DNA of 5,976 nucleotides, taken from Chloroflexota bacterium. GTDB taxonomy: Bacteria; Chloroflexota; Dehalococcoidia; UBA3495. Positions 1 through 5,466 of this stretch are shown here, in pieces (positions within the stretch are counted from its first letter, which is position 1; each line of letters begins with the position of its first letter). The notes beneath the pieces are model-generated. The model saw only the letters and a list, made by a program, of their open reading frames with translations, was not told the DNA's origin and searched no databases. Location of the stretch: NCBI GenBank assembly GCA_022576105.1, contig JACZRM010000116.1:1-5976 (forward strand). Direction: 5' to 3'. A program made the translations under genes and the position numbers.

Positions 1-387
1 TGTCTGAGTTGGCCGTTGTGTCAGGGGTCCCTGTTTCCCCAAGGGCTGCCGGCGGCCATCCACATGGGACACCGCGTAGTCGCGGCAATAGTCGGACTGC
101 TGGTGCTGTATAGTGTGCACTTGGGATTTCGCGGCGAAGGACACAGCCAAGCCGTCCGGCTGCTGTCCCTGTCGGTGGCTGCTTTGTTCGTGATGCAGAT
201 TGTGCTGGGGGCGCTTACTGTAATCGCCGGATTTCCCATCCCGCTAACCGCCCTCCATCTGGCAATGGGTACGGCGGTGTGGGGGGCCGTCAGCGCGACC
301 GCTTTCGTCAGCTTGACCCGCCAACATTCCATCGATTCTTACGGTGAATCATCCAGTGAAACCTCTGGCCAAGGAGCCATCGCATGA
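1..387 (+). CDS. ctaA: Haem A synthase CtaA, C-terminal part (5' end outside window)
   Basis: Haem A synthase oxidises the C8 methyl of haem O to a formyl group, the last step to haem A, in the cytoplasmic membrane. The reading frame is open from base 1, so the gene begins upstream; 128 residues are visible, about the last third to half of the usual 300-350. The visible part starts with a CxxxxxC pair (visible residues 1 and 7, in CLSWPLCQG). This matches the extracytoplasmic cysteine pair before the sixth helix of the Bacillus-type enzyme. Next come IHMGHR (His21, His24) opening a membrane helix, a second helix at about 52-76, and a third carrying LTALHLAMG with His86. The HR histidine and His86 are the expected haem ligands of the C-terminal four-helix half. 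The tail is short, hydrophilic and Ser-rich. The stop overlaps the ctaB start (ATGA), so the two are probably translationally coupled. An internal ATG at 64 is not a credible start. Confidence 0.9.
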   Translation, partial: CLSWPLCQGSLFPQGLPAAIHMGHRVVAAIVGLLVLYSVHLGFRGEGHSQAVRLLSLSVAALFVMQIVLGALTVIAGFPIPLTALHLAMGTAVWGAVSATAFVSLTRQHSIDSYGESSSETSGQGAIA

Positions 388-1301
388 CCAACCTGCAGCC
401 GGCAGTGGAAGGCAGTCCAGGGCGGCAAACTTCGCTGCTGGGGACGATCAGTGATTACATCACCCTGACCAAGCCCCCTATTATCATGCTCTTGCTGGTT
501 ACTGCGGCTGGCGGCATGTTCCTGGCGGCGGAAGGGCTGCCGTCACCGTTGGCGCTGGGGCTGGTTTGGCTGGGTGGTGCACTGGCCGCCGGTGGGGCCA
601 ACGCCATCAACCATTACCTGGACCGGGACATCGATGAGCGGATGTCCCGCACCCGGCTACGCCCGGTGGCCGACAACCGCATCGCCCCCAGCCGGGCCTT
701 GATATTCGGCGTAACGTTGAACCTGTTCGCCTTCGTGGTCCTGTTCACCTGGATCAACCTCCTGGCGGCGGCGCTTACCTTGACCGCGACCTTGTTTTAC
801 GTTTTCGTTTACACCCGCTGGCTGAAGCGCACAACGCCGCAGAACATTGTGATTGGCGGGGCCGCCGGTGCAATACCCCCCATGGTGGGCTGGGCGGCGG
901 TCACCGGCGAGATAGGCCTGCCGGCGGTCTACCTGTTTGCCATTGTCTTCTTCTGGACACCGCCCCATTTCTGGGCATTGTCCTTGCTGATCAAGGACGA
1001 CTATGCCGACGCTGGCATACCCATGCTGCCGGTGGTCACGACCTCTGAGCATACGACTCTGCAGATATTCCTGTATACCTTGGCCCTGACCGGCCTGACG
1101 GTCATGTTTGCCCTGACCTCTGCGGTGGGTCTGGTCTACCTGGTATCCGTCATCGTGCTGGGCCTGTTGTTTATTGGTATGGCCTGGCGGTTGATGCGGC
1201 GTTACTCCCGAAACGACGCCAAGAAAGTTTACTTGTATTCGCTGCTTTATCTTGCCTTGCTGTTCGTCGCGGTGATGGTGGATAGCATAGTCAAAGTGTA
1301 A
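384..1301 (+). CDS. ctaB: Protoheme IX farnesyltransferase (haem O synthase)
   Basis: This UbiA-family membrane prenyltransferase transfers farnesyl from farnesyl diphosphate to the 2-vinyl group of haem B, giving haem O for CtaA. It is 305 residues, the usual length. The first Asp-rich motif is NHYLDRDID (Asn76, Asp80, Asp84; NxxxDxxxD), followed by RTRLRP at 90-94. The second is DDYADAGIPMLPV (Asp205, Asp209). FFWTPPHFWALS (189-200) is a CtaB hallmark. The rest is hydrophobic, compatible with about eight to nine membrane helices, and the first 25 residues are a polar cytoplasmic lead-in. The ATG at 384 is chosen because AAGGAG lies at 371-376, seven bases upstream, and because it overlaps the ctaA stop. 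After ctaB a 368-base gap separates the haem genes from the structural oxidase genes, which have their own predicted promoter. The assignment is secure from motifs. Confidence 0.96.
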   Translation: MTNLQPAVEGSPGRQTSLLGTISDYITLTKPPIIMLLLVTAAGGMFLAAEGLPSPLALGLVWLGGALAAGGANAINHYLDRDIDERMSRTRLRPVADNRIAPSRALIFGVTLNLFAFVVLFTWINLLAAALTLTATLFYVFVYTRWLKRTTPQNIVIGGAAGAIPPMVGWAAVTGEIGLPAVYLFAIVFFWTPPHFWALSLLIKDDYADAGIPMLPVVTTSEHTTLQIFLYTLALTGLTVMFALTSAVGLVYLVSVIVLGLLFIGMAWRLMRRYSRNDAKKVYLYSLLYLALLFVAVMVDSIVKV

Positions 1302-1313
1302 GGAATGCGTTCC

Positions 1314-1331
1314 TCCGGTCCGCGAACCGGA
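1314..1331 (+). other. Small hairpin just after ctaB
   Basis: A perfect 6-bp stem (TCCGGT at 1314-1319, ACCGGA at 1326-1331) has a 6-base loop and starts 12 bases after the ctaB stop. Past one C-A mismatch, three more pairs (1310-1312 with 1333-1335) can extend it. The bases after it are A-rich (AAGAAAAAAT), not a T-run, so it does not look like an intrinsic terminator on either strand. It may simply stabilise the 3' end of the ctaAB message. Confidence 0.4.
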
Positions 1332-1352
1332 AGAAAAAATAATGGTAGCAAG

Positions 1353-1363
1353 ACGAATTCAGT
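1353..1363 (+). repeat. 11-bp direct repeat, left copy
   Basis: ACGAATTCAGT occurs here and again, base for base, at 1500-1510. The two copies bracket the palindromic repeat element between them exactly, so they look like a target-site duplication. An alternative is a pair of protein-binding sites. See the element at 1364-1499. Confidence 0.5.
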
Positions 1364-1499
1364 AGTTGGTCAGTTTAGGTCTGGTCATTCCGGCGCAAGC
1401 CGAAATCCATTAGAGTGTCGGAACCGAAATTGTATCTGGACACCGGCCTTCGCCACACCGGCCAAGGCCGGTTCCTGGACGACAGACTGAGCCACAATC
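1364..1499 (+). repeat. Degenerate palindromic dispersed repeat (MITE-like), non-coding
   Basis: This 136-base segment lies between two identical 11-bp direct repeats. It contains the signature of a widespread bacterial intergenic repeat that is often mis-annotated as protein: one frame reads HSGASRNP, then WTPAFAT. Its left half has ATTCCGGC-GCAA-GCCGAAAT (1387-1406), an 8-bp stem with one C-A mismatch and a GNRA-type GCAA loop. Its right half has a perfect 9-bp stem, ACCGGCCTT at 1442-1450 with AAGGCCGGT at 1464-1472. The outer ends are only loosely inverted (TCAGT occurs near the left end and on the complement of the right end). No transposase is present, so any mobilisation would be in trans. 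The mismatch and the internal duplication of ACACCGGCC (1440-1448, 1455-1463) suggest an old, decayed copy. Recognition of the family is from memory of the pattern; copy number in this genome is unknown. Confidence 0.55.
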
Positions 1500-1510
1500 A
1501 CGAATTCAGT
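1500..1510 (+). repeat. 11-bp direct repeat, right copy
   Basis: Exact second copy of ACGAATTCAGT (first at 1353-1363). It ends five bases before the predicted -35 box of the coxB promoter, so it could be the far end of a target-site duplication or an upstream regulatory site. Confidence 0.5.
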
Positions 1511-1514
1511 CACG

Positions 1515-1542
1515 TTGACATTGTTTATCGGCGTGTGCTAAT
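1515..1542 (+). promoter_or_regulatory. Predicted sigma70-type promoter for coxB and downstream genes
   Basis: The -35 hexamer TTGACA (1515-1520) matches consensus exactly. After a 16-base spacer comes GCTAAT (1537-1542, four of six matches to TATAAT), preceded by TG at 1534-1535, one base before the hexamer, as in extended -10 promoters. Transcription would start near 1549, giving a leader of about 120 bases before coxB. This is the best promoter-like signal I found in the gap, and it would let coxBACD be expressed separately from ctaAB. No experimental support is available. Confidence 0.45.
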
Positions 1543-1569
1543 GTCTTTCATTAGTGAAATTTTGCACAA

Positions 1570-1612
1570 CCATTTGGGAGAACGGCAAAATGCACCTTTT
1601 GCCCCCGAATGG
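1570..1612 (+). promoter_or_regulatory. Long bulged stem-loop in the coxB leader
   Basis: An outer 9-bp stem pairs CCATTTGGG (1570-1578) with CCCGAATGG (1604-1612), with one G-U wobble. A one-sided 5-base bulge, AGAAC (1579-1583), follows. Then comes a perfect 7-bp inner stem, GGCAAAA (1584-1590) with TTTTGCC (1597-1603), closed by a 6-base loop. The two 3' strands are contiguous, so the helices could stack. No T-run follows, so this is not a terminator. The GGGAG at 1576-1580, the best ribosome site for the leader ORF at 1590, lies partly in the outer stem, and that ORF's start codon is at the loop boundary. The fold could therefore gate translation. Pairing was found by eye. Confidence 0.45.
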
Positions 1613-1673
1613 GCAGACTCCAGCCAACAATTTCCAGAGCGACAATATCCAAAGCAAAATGAAAGCACTATGA
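1590..1673 (+). CDS. Possible 27-codon leader ORF overlapping the coxB start
   Basis: ATG at 1590 has GGGAG nine bases upstream (1576-1580) and opens a 27-codon frame ending in TGA at 1671-1673. That stop overlaps the coxB ATG (1670-1672) as ATGA. The peptide begins MHLLPPNGQTPAN and ends QSKMKAL. It has no membrane segment or known motif and is rich in Asn, Gln and Pro. CoxB itself has only a weak ribosome site (GAAAG at 1661-1665), so ribosomes finishing this ORF could re-initiate at coxB. The same ATGA arrangement joins ctaA and ctaB. The ORF is short enough to arise by chance; the case rests on the combination of ribosome site, stop position and weak coxB site. I do not recognise the peptide. 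Confidence 0.3.
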   Translation: MHLLPPNGQTPANNFQSDNIQSKMKAL

Positions 1674-2791
1674 AATCCACTGGTAAGTGGTTTCACCGTA
1701 GAAACTTAGTAATATTCGCATTCCTGGCCGCCGCTTTGTTGCTGGTAGCTTGTGATCCCGGCGGCAGGCAGTCCACCTTCGGCACCGCCGGTCCGGTTGC
1801 CGAAAAACAATTGATCCTGTTCAACGTACTGCTGTGGGCAATGGTGGGAGTGTTCGTGGTGGTGGAGGGTGTACTACTCTATGCCGCCATCCGCTTTCGC
1901 AAACGCCCGGGCCAGGGCCTCCCCAAGCAGGTCCACGGCAACACCTTTCTCGAGATAACCTGGACAGTGATCCCCACCATCATGATTCTTGTCTTGGGAA
2001 TCTGGTCGGTGTTCACTCTCTTCGAGTTGGAGCAGCCTCCGGCTTCCGCCGCCGACTCGCTGGACATTATCGCAACCGGGCATCAGTGGTGGTTTGAGTT
2101 TGAGTACCCGGATGCCGACGGCAACGGCACGCTGGTCACCACGGCCAACGAGCTGCGAGTGCCGGTGGGCCGCCCAATTGAACTGCTCCTGCAAAGCGAC
2201 GACGTTATTCACAGTTTCTGGATACCCAAGCTGGCCGGTAAATTAGACATGGTGCCCACTCGAAACAATCGGATGTGGTTCCAGGCGGACGAGACCGGCA
2301 CCTTCTATGGGCAGTGTGCCGAGTTTTGCGGCACGGCTCACGCGCAGATGAAGTTTCGGGTGGAGGTGCTCAGTCAGGAAGATTACGATGCCTGGGTGGC
2401 TGGCTACGGACGGTCACCCCAGTTATCTCCCCAGGCGCAGCGGGGTCAGCAAGTATTCAATGGTGAAGGCGGCTGTGTCGTATGCCACACCACCACCGGT
2501 CCCGATAGTCCGGAAGTTGTTGCCGGGCGGATGCAAGGCTTCCTTAACACCGAGGTGGGAATTGCCCCGGGTCCGAACCTGACCGACCTGGCCACCCGCC
2601 GAAGCTTTGCCGCCGGTCTGGAGGACCTGAACCGGGAAAACCTGCGGTCCTGGATCAACAACCCCAATGACATTAAACCCGGCAACCATATGGCGGCCCG
2701 GGCCATCGTCTATCAGACCTCCGATGGCAAGGCGAAATTGAGTACCGAGCAGGTTTCCGACCTGATTGAGTATCTCCTTAGCTTAAAGTAG
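1670..2791 (+). CDS. coxB: Cytochrome c oxidase subunit II with fused cytochrome c (caa3 type)
   Basis: This subunit takes electrons into the oxidase, haem c to CuA to haem a, on the outer face of the membrane. It is 373 residues. The N-terminus is a lipoprotein signal peptide with lipobox LVAC, Cys28 being the lipidation site. Two membrane helices follow (about 46-74 and 93-118), including FLEITWTVIPT typical of the subunit II hairpin. The CuA cupredoxin domain has all ligands: His181 (DVIHSFW), Cys216, Glu218, Cys220, His224 and Met227 (CAEFCGTAHAQM). The His-to-Cys spacing of 35 equals that of the mitochondrial protein. A C-terminal cytochrome c domain (about 253-373) has CVVCH (269-273) and a likely axial Met341 in KPGNHM. 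ATG 1670 is chosen because it puts the signal peptide at the N-terminus. The frame is open much further upstream (ATGs at 1415 and 1541), but that would bury the signal and translate the repeat element. The ribosome site is weak (GAAAG, 1661-1665). Confidence 0.96.
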   Translation: MKSTGKWFHRRNLVIFAFLAAALLLVACDPGGRQSTFGTAGPVAEKQLILFNVLLWAMVGVFVVVEGVLLYAAIRFRKRPGQGLPKQVHGNTFLEITWTVIPTIMILVLGIWSVFTLFELEQPPASAADSLDIIATGHQWWFEFEYPDADGNGTLVTTANELRVPVGRPIELLLQSDDVIHSFWIPKLAGKLDMVPTRNNRMWFQADETGTFYGQCAEFCGTAHAQMKFRVEVLSQEDYDAWVAGYGRSPQLSPQAQRGQQVFNGEGGCVVCHTTTGPDSPEVVAGRMQGFLNTEVGIAPGPNLTDLATRRSFAAGLEDLNRENLRSWINNPNDIKPGNHMAARAIVYQTSDGKAKLSTEQVSDLIEYLLSLK

Positions 2792-2835
2792 ACTGTATTT
2801 TTGCACGTTATATTAGAATCGAACAGATTGCAATT

Positions 2836-2875
2836 GTAACCGCTTTTAATCGTAACCGCTTTTAATCGTAACCGC
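2836..2875 (+). repeat. 16-bp tandem repeat, 2.5 perfect copies, upstream of coxA
   Basis: The unit GTAACCGCTTTTAATC occurs at 2836-2851 and 2852-2867, and its first eight bases recur at 2868-2875. There are no mismatches. It lies in the 110-base coxB-coxA gap, ending 26 bases before the coxA ATG. Each full copy holds TTTAAT, one base off the -10 consensus, but no good -35 stands at the right distance. Likely roles are a direct-repeat operator, an mRNA element, or simple slippage expansion. I do not recognise the motif as a named regulator site. Confidence 0.75.
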
Positions 2876-2901
2876 AGCAAAGAGGAGCAGCGAAGGCAGA
2901 A

Positions 2902-4779
2902 ATGGCCACAGCAACTGATGTAATCGCCCGCCCGGCCAGCGCCAGCGGAATTTGGAGCTGGATAACCACTGTTGACCACAAACGAATCGGTATCCTCTAC
3001 GGGGTTACCGCTCTCTTCTTTTTCATGCTGGCCGGGGTTGAAGCCGGTGTAATTCGTATGCAGTTGGCGGTGCCCGATAACGAGTTAGTCAGTCCCGACT
3101 TTTTCAACCAGTTGTTCACCATGCACGCCACGGCAATGATTTTCATGGCCATAATGCCCATGAGCGCGGCCTTCTTCAACTATATGATCCCGTTGGCAAT
3201 CGGCGCTAGAGACGTCGCCTTCCCCAGGTTGAATGCCTTCAGCTATTGGGCTTTCCTGTTTGGGGCACTGTTAATACACTCCAGCTTCCTGGTGCAGCAA
3301 GCGCCCGACGCGGGTTGGTTTGCCTACGCCAACCTCACCGAAAAGCCCTTCAGTCCCGGCAGAGGAATAGATTTCTGGACGCTGGGTTTGCAGGTGTTGG
3401 GTATCGCCTCTCTGGCGGCGGGCTTTAACTTTGTAGTGACCATCATTAACATGCGCGCCCCGGGCATGAGCTTCATGCGCATGCCGTTGTTTGTCTGGAT
3501 GACTCTGATAACCTCCATTCTGCTGGTACTGGCCTTCCCGATAATTACCGTGGGCTTGATTGAGTTGACCTTCGACCGCCTGTTCGGCACCAACTTCTTC
3601 AACACCGCCGGTGGAGGAGACCCGATTCTTTGGCAGCACCTTTTCTGGATCTTCGGTCATCCCGAGGTTTACATACTGATTCTGCCCGCCATGGGCATTG
3701 TTTCAGAAGTCTTGCCAACCTTCTCCAAGAAGCCGCTTTTCGGTTACCCGGTCGTGGTGTTTTCCGGGATAGTCATTGGCATAATGGGTTGGGCGGTCTG
3801 GAGCCACCACATGTTTACGGTGGGCTTGGGGCCGGTGGCCAACTCGGTGTTTACCATCACCACCATGCTCATTGCGGTGCCCACCGGCGTGAAGGTATTC
3901 AACTGGATCGGCACCATGTGGGGCGGCGCAATCGAATTCAAGACGCCAATGCTATTTGCCATTGGGTTTATTGCATTGTTTATCGTCGGCGGGTTGAGCG
4001 GCGTGTCTCACGCGGTGCCGTCGTCCGACGCCCAGCAACAGGACACCTACTACATTGTGGCCCACATTCACTACGTGCTGTTTGGCGGGTCTATCTTTGG
4101 CCTGCTGGCGGGAATCTACTACTGGTTCCCCAAGATGACCGGAAAGATGATGTCAGATAAATTGGGTAAGATCAACTTCTGGCTGCTGTTCGCGGGTATG
4201 AACATCACCTTCTTCCCCATGCATTTCCTGGGGCTCAACGGGATGCCCCGCCGAATCTACACCTATACTTCTGAATTTGGCTGGGATGCCCTGAACCTGT
4301 TGGCGACGGCGGGCTACTTCGTAATTGTGCTGGGGATGTTATTTTTCGTGGTGAACGTCTTCCGCAGCTTGAAAAGCGGGGAAGCAGCCGGCCACGACCC
4401 TTGGGACGCCCCGGGCCTGGAATGGTCGATTGCTTCACCGCCCCCAGTCTACAATTTCGCTCGCGTCCCGCAGGTACTGGGCCTAGACACTTATTGGATA
4501 GTTAAGCGGCGGGCAGAGGCGGCCGGCACCCCGATCACCGGGCCGGAACCCTACGTTGATCCCGACAGCATACACATGCCCAGTCCGTCCTACTGGCCAA
4601 TCGTTACTGCGCTGGGCGCCGTCACCTTGGCGGGGGGGTTCTTGTTTGAGTTCCCCTGGGATTACATAAAATTCCCCATACCCTTCCTGGGCGGGCTGTT
4701 AGTGTTTATCGGTATAGTTGGGTGGGGCAACGAGCCCGTGGTTCACGGTTATAATCACGGCTCAGAAGCCCACCATTAG
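2902..4779 (+). CDS. coxA: Cytochrome c oxidase subunit I (A1-type haem-copper oxidase)
   Basis: This catalytic subunit reduces O2 to water and pumps protons. It is 625 residues. Haem a ligands are His75 (TMHATAMIF) and His390; the haem a3 ligand is His388 (VAHIHYVL). CuB ligands are His253 of GHPEVY, cross-linking to Tyr257, plus His302 and His303 (WSHHMF). The D channel is visible as Asn93, Asp104 (IGARDVAFPRLN) and Asn111; Glu255 is the gating glutamate that defines the A1 type. K-channel residues are Thr328 and Lys331 (PTGVKVFNW). Asn111 is followed by Ala rather than the common second Asn. After the twelfth helix and the WDAPGLEWSIASPPP segment, two more helices lie at about 563-583 and 593-608. 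This 14-helix form is known from Bacillus-type enzymes. The C-terminus is His-rich. ATG 2902 follows GAAGG (2892-2896) at five bases; a stronger GAGGAG (2882-2887) is 14 bases away. The stop lies inside the coxC ribosome site. Confidence 0.98.
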   Translation: MATATDVIARPASASGIWSWITTVDHKRIGILYGVTALFFFMLAGVEAGVIRMQLAVPDNELVSPDFFNQLFTMHATAMIFMAIMPMSAAFFNYMIPLAIGARDVAFPRLNAFSYWAFLFGALLIHSSFLVQQAPDAGWFAYANLTEKPFSPGRGIDFWTLGLQVLGIASLAAGFNFVVTIINMRAPGMSFMRMPLFVWMTLITSILLVLAFPIITVGLIELTFDRLFGTNFFNTAGGGDPILWQHLFWIFGHPEVYILILPAMGIVSEVLPTFSKKPLFGYPVVVFSGIVIGIMGWAVWSHHMFTVGLGPVANSVFTITTMLIAVPTGVKVFNWIGTMWGGAIEFKTPMLFAIGFIALFIVGGLSGVSHAVPSSDAQQQDTYYIVAHIHYVLFGGSIFGLLAGIYYWFPKMTGKMMSDKLGKINFWLLFAGMNITFFPMHFLGLNGMPRRIYTYTSEFGWDALNLLATAGYFVIVLGMLFFVVNVFRSLKSGEAAGHDPWDAPGLEWSIASPPPVYNFARVPQVLGLDTYWIVKRRAEAAGTPITGPEPYVDPDSIHMPSPSYWPIVTALGAVTLAGGFLFEFPWDYIKFPIPFLGGLLVFIGIVGWGNEPVVHGYNHGSEAHH

Positions 4780-4783
4780 GAGG
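4778..4783 (+). promoter_or_regulatory. Perfect Shine-Dalgarno for coxC, deciding a TTG start
   Basis: AGGAGG overlaps the coxA stop TAG (4777-4779) and sits eight bases before TTG at 4792. The match is full consensus. It supports TTG as the coxC start over the first in-frame ATG, at 4876, which would remove the conserved start of the first helix. Confidence 0.85.
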
Positions 4784-4791
4784 CCTTAGTC

Positions 4792-5454
4792 TTGGCTCAA
4801 GCCAGCGGACAACTACCTTACGCGGACGTAGACCACACCTATACCAGTACCGGCCTGAACCACCGGAAGCTGCTGATGTGGGTCTTCTTAAGTTCAGATT
4901 GCCTGTTCTTTGGCGCGTTAATTGCCACCTATATGGTCTACCGGGGTCAAAGCATCGTGGGGCCTTATCCCATCGATATCATCAACGTTCCGGTGACCAC
5001 CATCAGCACCTTTGTATTGCTGTGCAGTAGTTTTGCCATGGTGCAGGCTCTGGCGGCGACCAATCGCGACGACCAGAAAGGAATCCAGTTATGGCTGCTG
5101 GCTACGGCGTTCTTGGGCCTGATATTCATCGGTTTCCAGGGTTTTGAATTCTATGAGTTCCTGCAGGAAGGCTTGAGGATCGATGGGAACCTGTTCGGCA
5201 CAACCTTTTTCACCTTGACCGGGTTCCACGGCGCTCACGTGACCCTGGGTATCGTCTGGCTGCTGGGTATGTTTATTGTCGCCCGCAAGGGCCGTGTGGG
5301 GCCGGCGACTGCCTTGGATGTGGAAATTCTCGGCCTGTACTGGCACTTCGTGGACATAGTGTGGATCATCATTTTCACTCTGCTCTACCTGGTCGGTGGT
5401 TTTGACGCGGGTCCCACTCCCGGTATGTTAGTTGAGCCGTTCCTGCTGGCCTGA
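4792..5454 (+). CDS. coxC: Cytochrome c oxidase subunit III, five-helix form
   Basis: Subunit III is a membrane subunit without metal that packs against subunit I and helps stability and proton uptake to the D channel. It is 220 residues, shorter than the 260-270 of seven-helix forms. Helices lie at about 28-50, 67-89, 98-120, 139-163 and 180-203. Family motifs are GFQGFEFYEF (conserved Glu119), FFTLTGFHGAHVTLG (139-153) and YWHFVDIVWIIIFTLLYL (183-200). The first 25 residues are polar. The two helices missing at the N-terminus match the two extra ones at the CoxA C-terminus, a division known from Bacillus-type caa3 oxidases. Translation starts at TTG, supported by AGGAGG at 4778-4783. Only 12 bases separate it from coxA and 12 from coxD, so the three are surely one transcript. 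Confidence 0.96.
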   Translation: MAQASGQLPYADVDHTYTSTGLNHRKLLMWVFLSSDCLFFGALIATYMVYRGQSIVGPYPIDIINVPVTTISTFVLLCSSFAMVQALAATNRDDQKGIQLWLLATAFLGLIFIGFQGFEFYEFLQEGLRIDGNLFGTTFFTLTGFHGAHVTLGIVWLLGMFIVARKGRVGPATALDVEILGLYWHFVDIVWIIIFTLLYLVGGFDAGPTPGMLVEPFLLA

Positions 5455-5466
5455 GGAGCAAGGTAA

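Noticed and set aside
1314..1345. Intrinsic terminator after ctaB
   Set aside because: The hairpin is followed by A residues on the + strand. On the - strand the T-run precedes the hairpin, so neither orientation fits.
1442..1480. GC-rich 9-bp hairpin as a terminator
   Set aside because: No T-run follows (TTCCTGGACG). It is better explained as part of the dispersed repeat.
1305..1490. A 61-codon + strand frame after ctaB
   Set aside because: Its translation (HSGASRNP, WTPAFAT) is the well-known spurious product of a palindromic intergenic repeat. It has no ribosome site and no protein-like composition.
1415..1669. N-terminal extension of coxB by up to 85 residues
   Set aside because: It would translate the repeat element and the promoter region and place the lipoprotein signal peptide in the middle of the chain. 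ATG 1670 gives a normal signal peptide.
2801..2867. Promoter for coxA in the coxB-coxA gap
   Set aside because: TTGCAC (2801), TATATT (2809) and the two TTTAAT boxes exist singly, but no -35/-10 pair has acceptable spacing. A promoter cannot be excluded but is not supported.
3271..3660. Long - strand frames opposite coxA, and similar ones opposite ctaA, ctaB, coxB and coxC
   Set aside because: They are antisense to conserved genes, lack ribosome sites, and read as polar or repetitive sequence with no recognisable domain.
3630..4160. A 176-codon + strand frame inside coxA
   Set aside because: It is in another frame of a gene with every catalytic residue of subunit I; its low-complexity His/Arg/Gly-rich translation is typical of a shadow frame.
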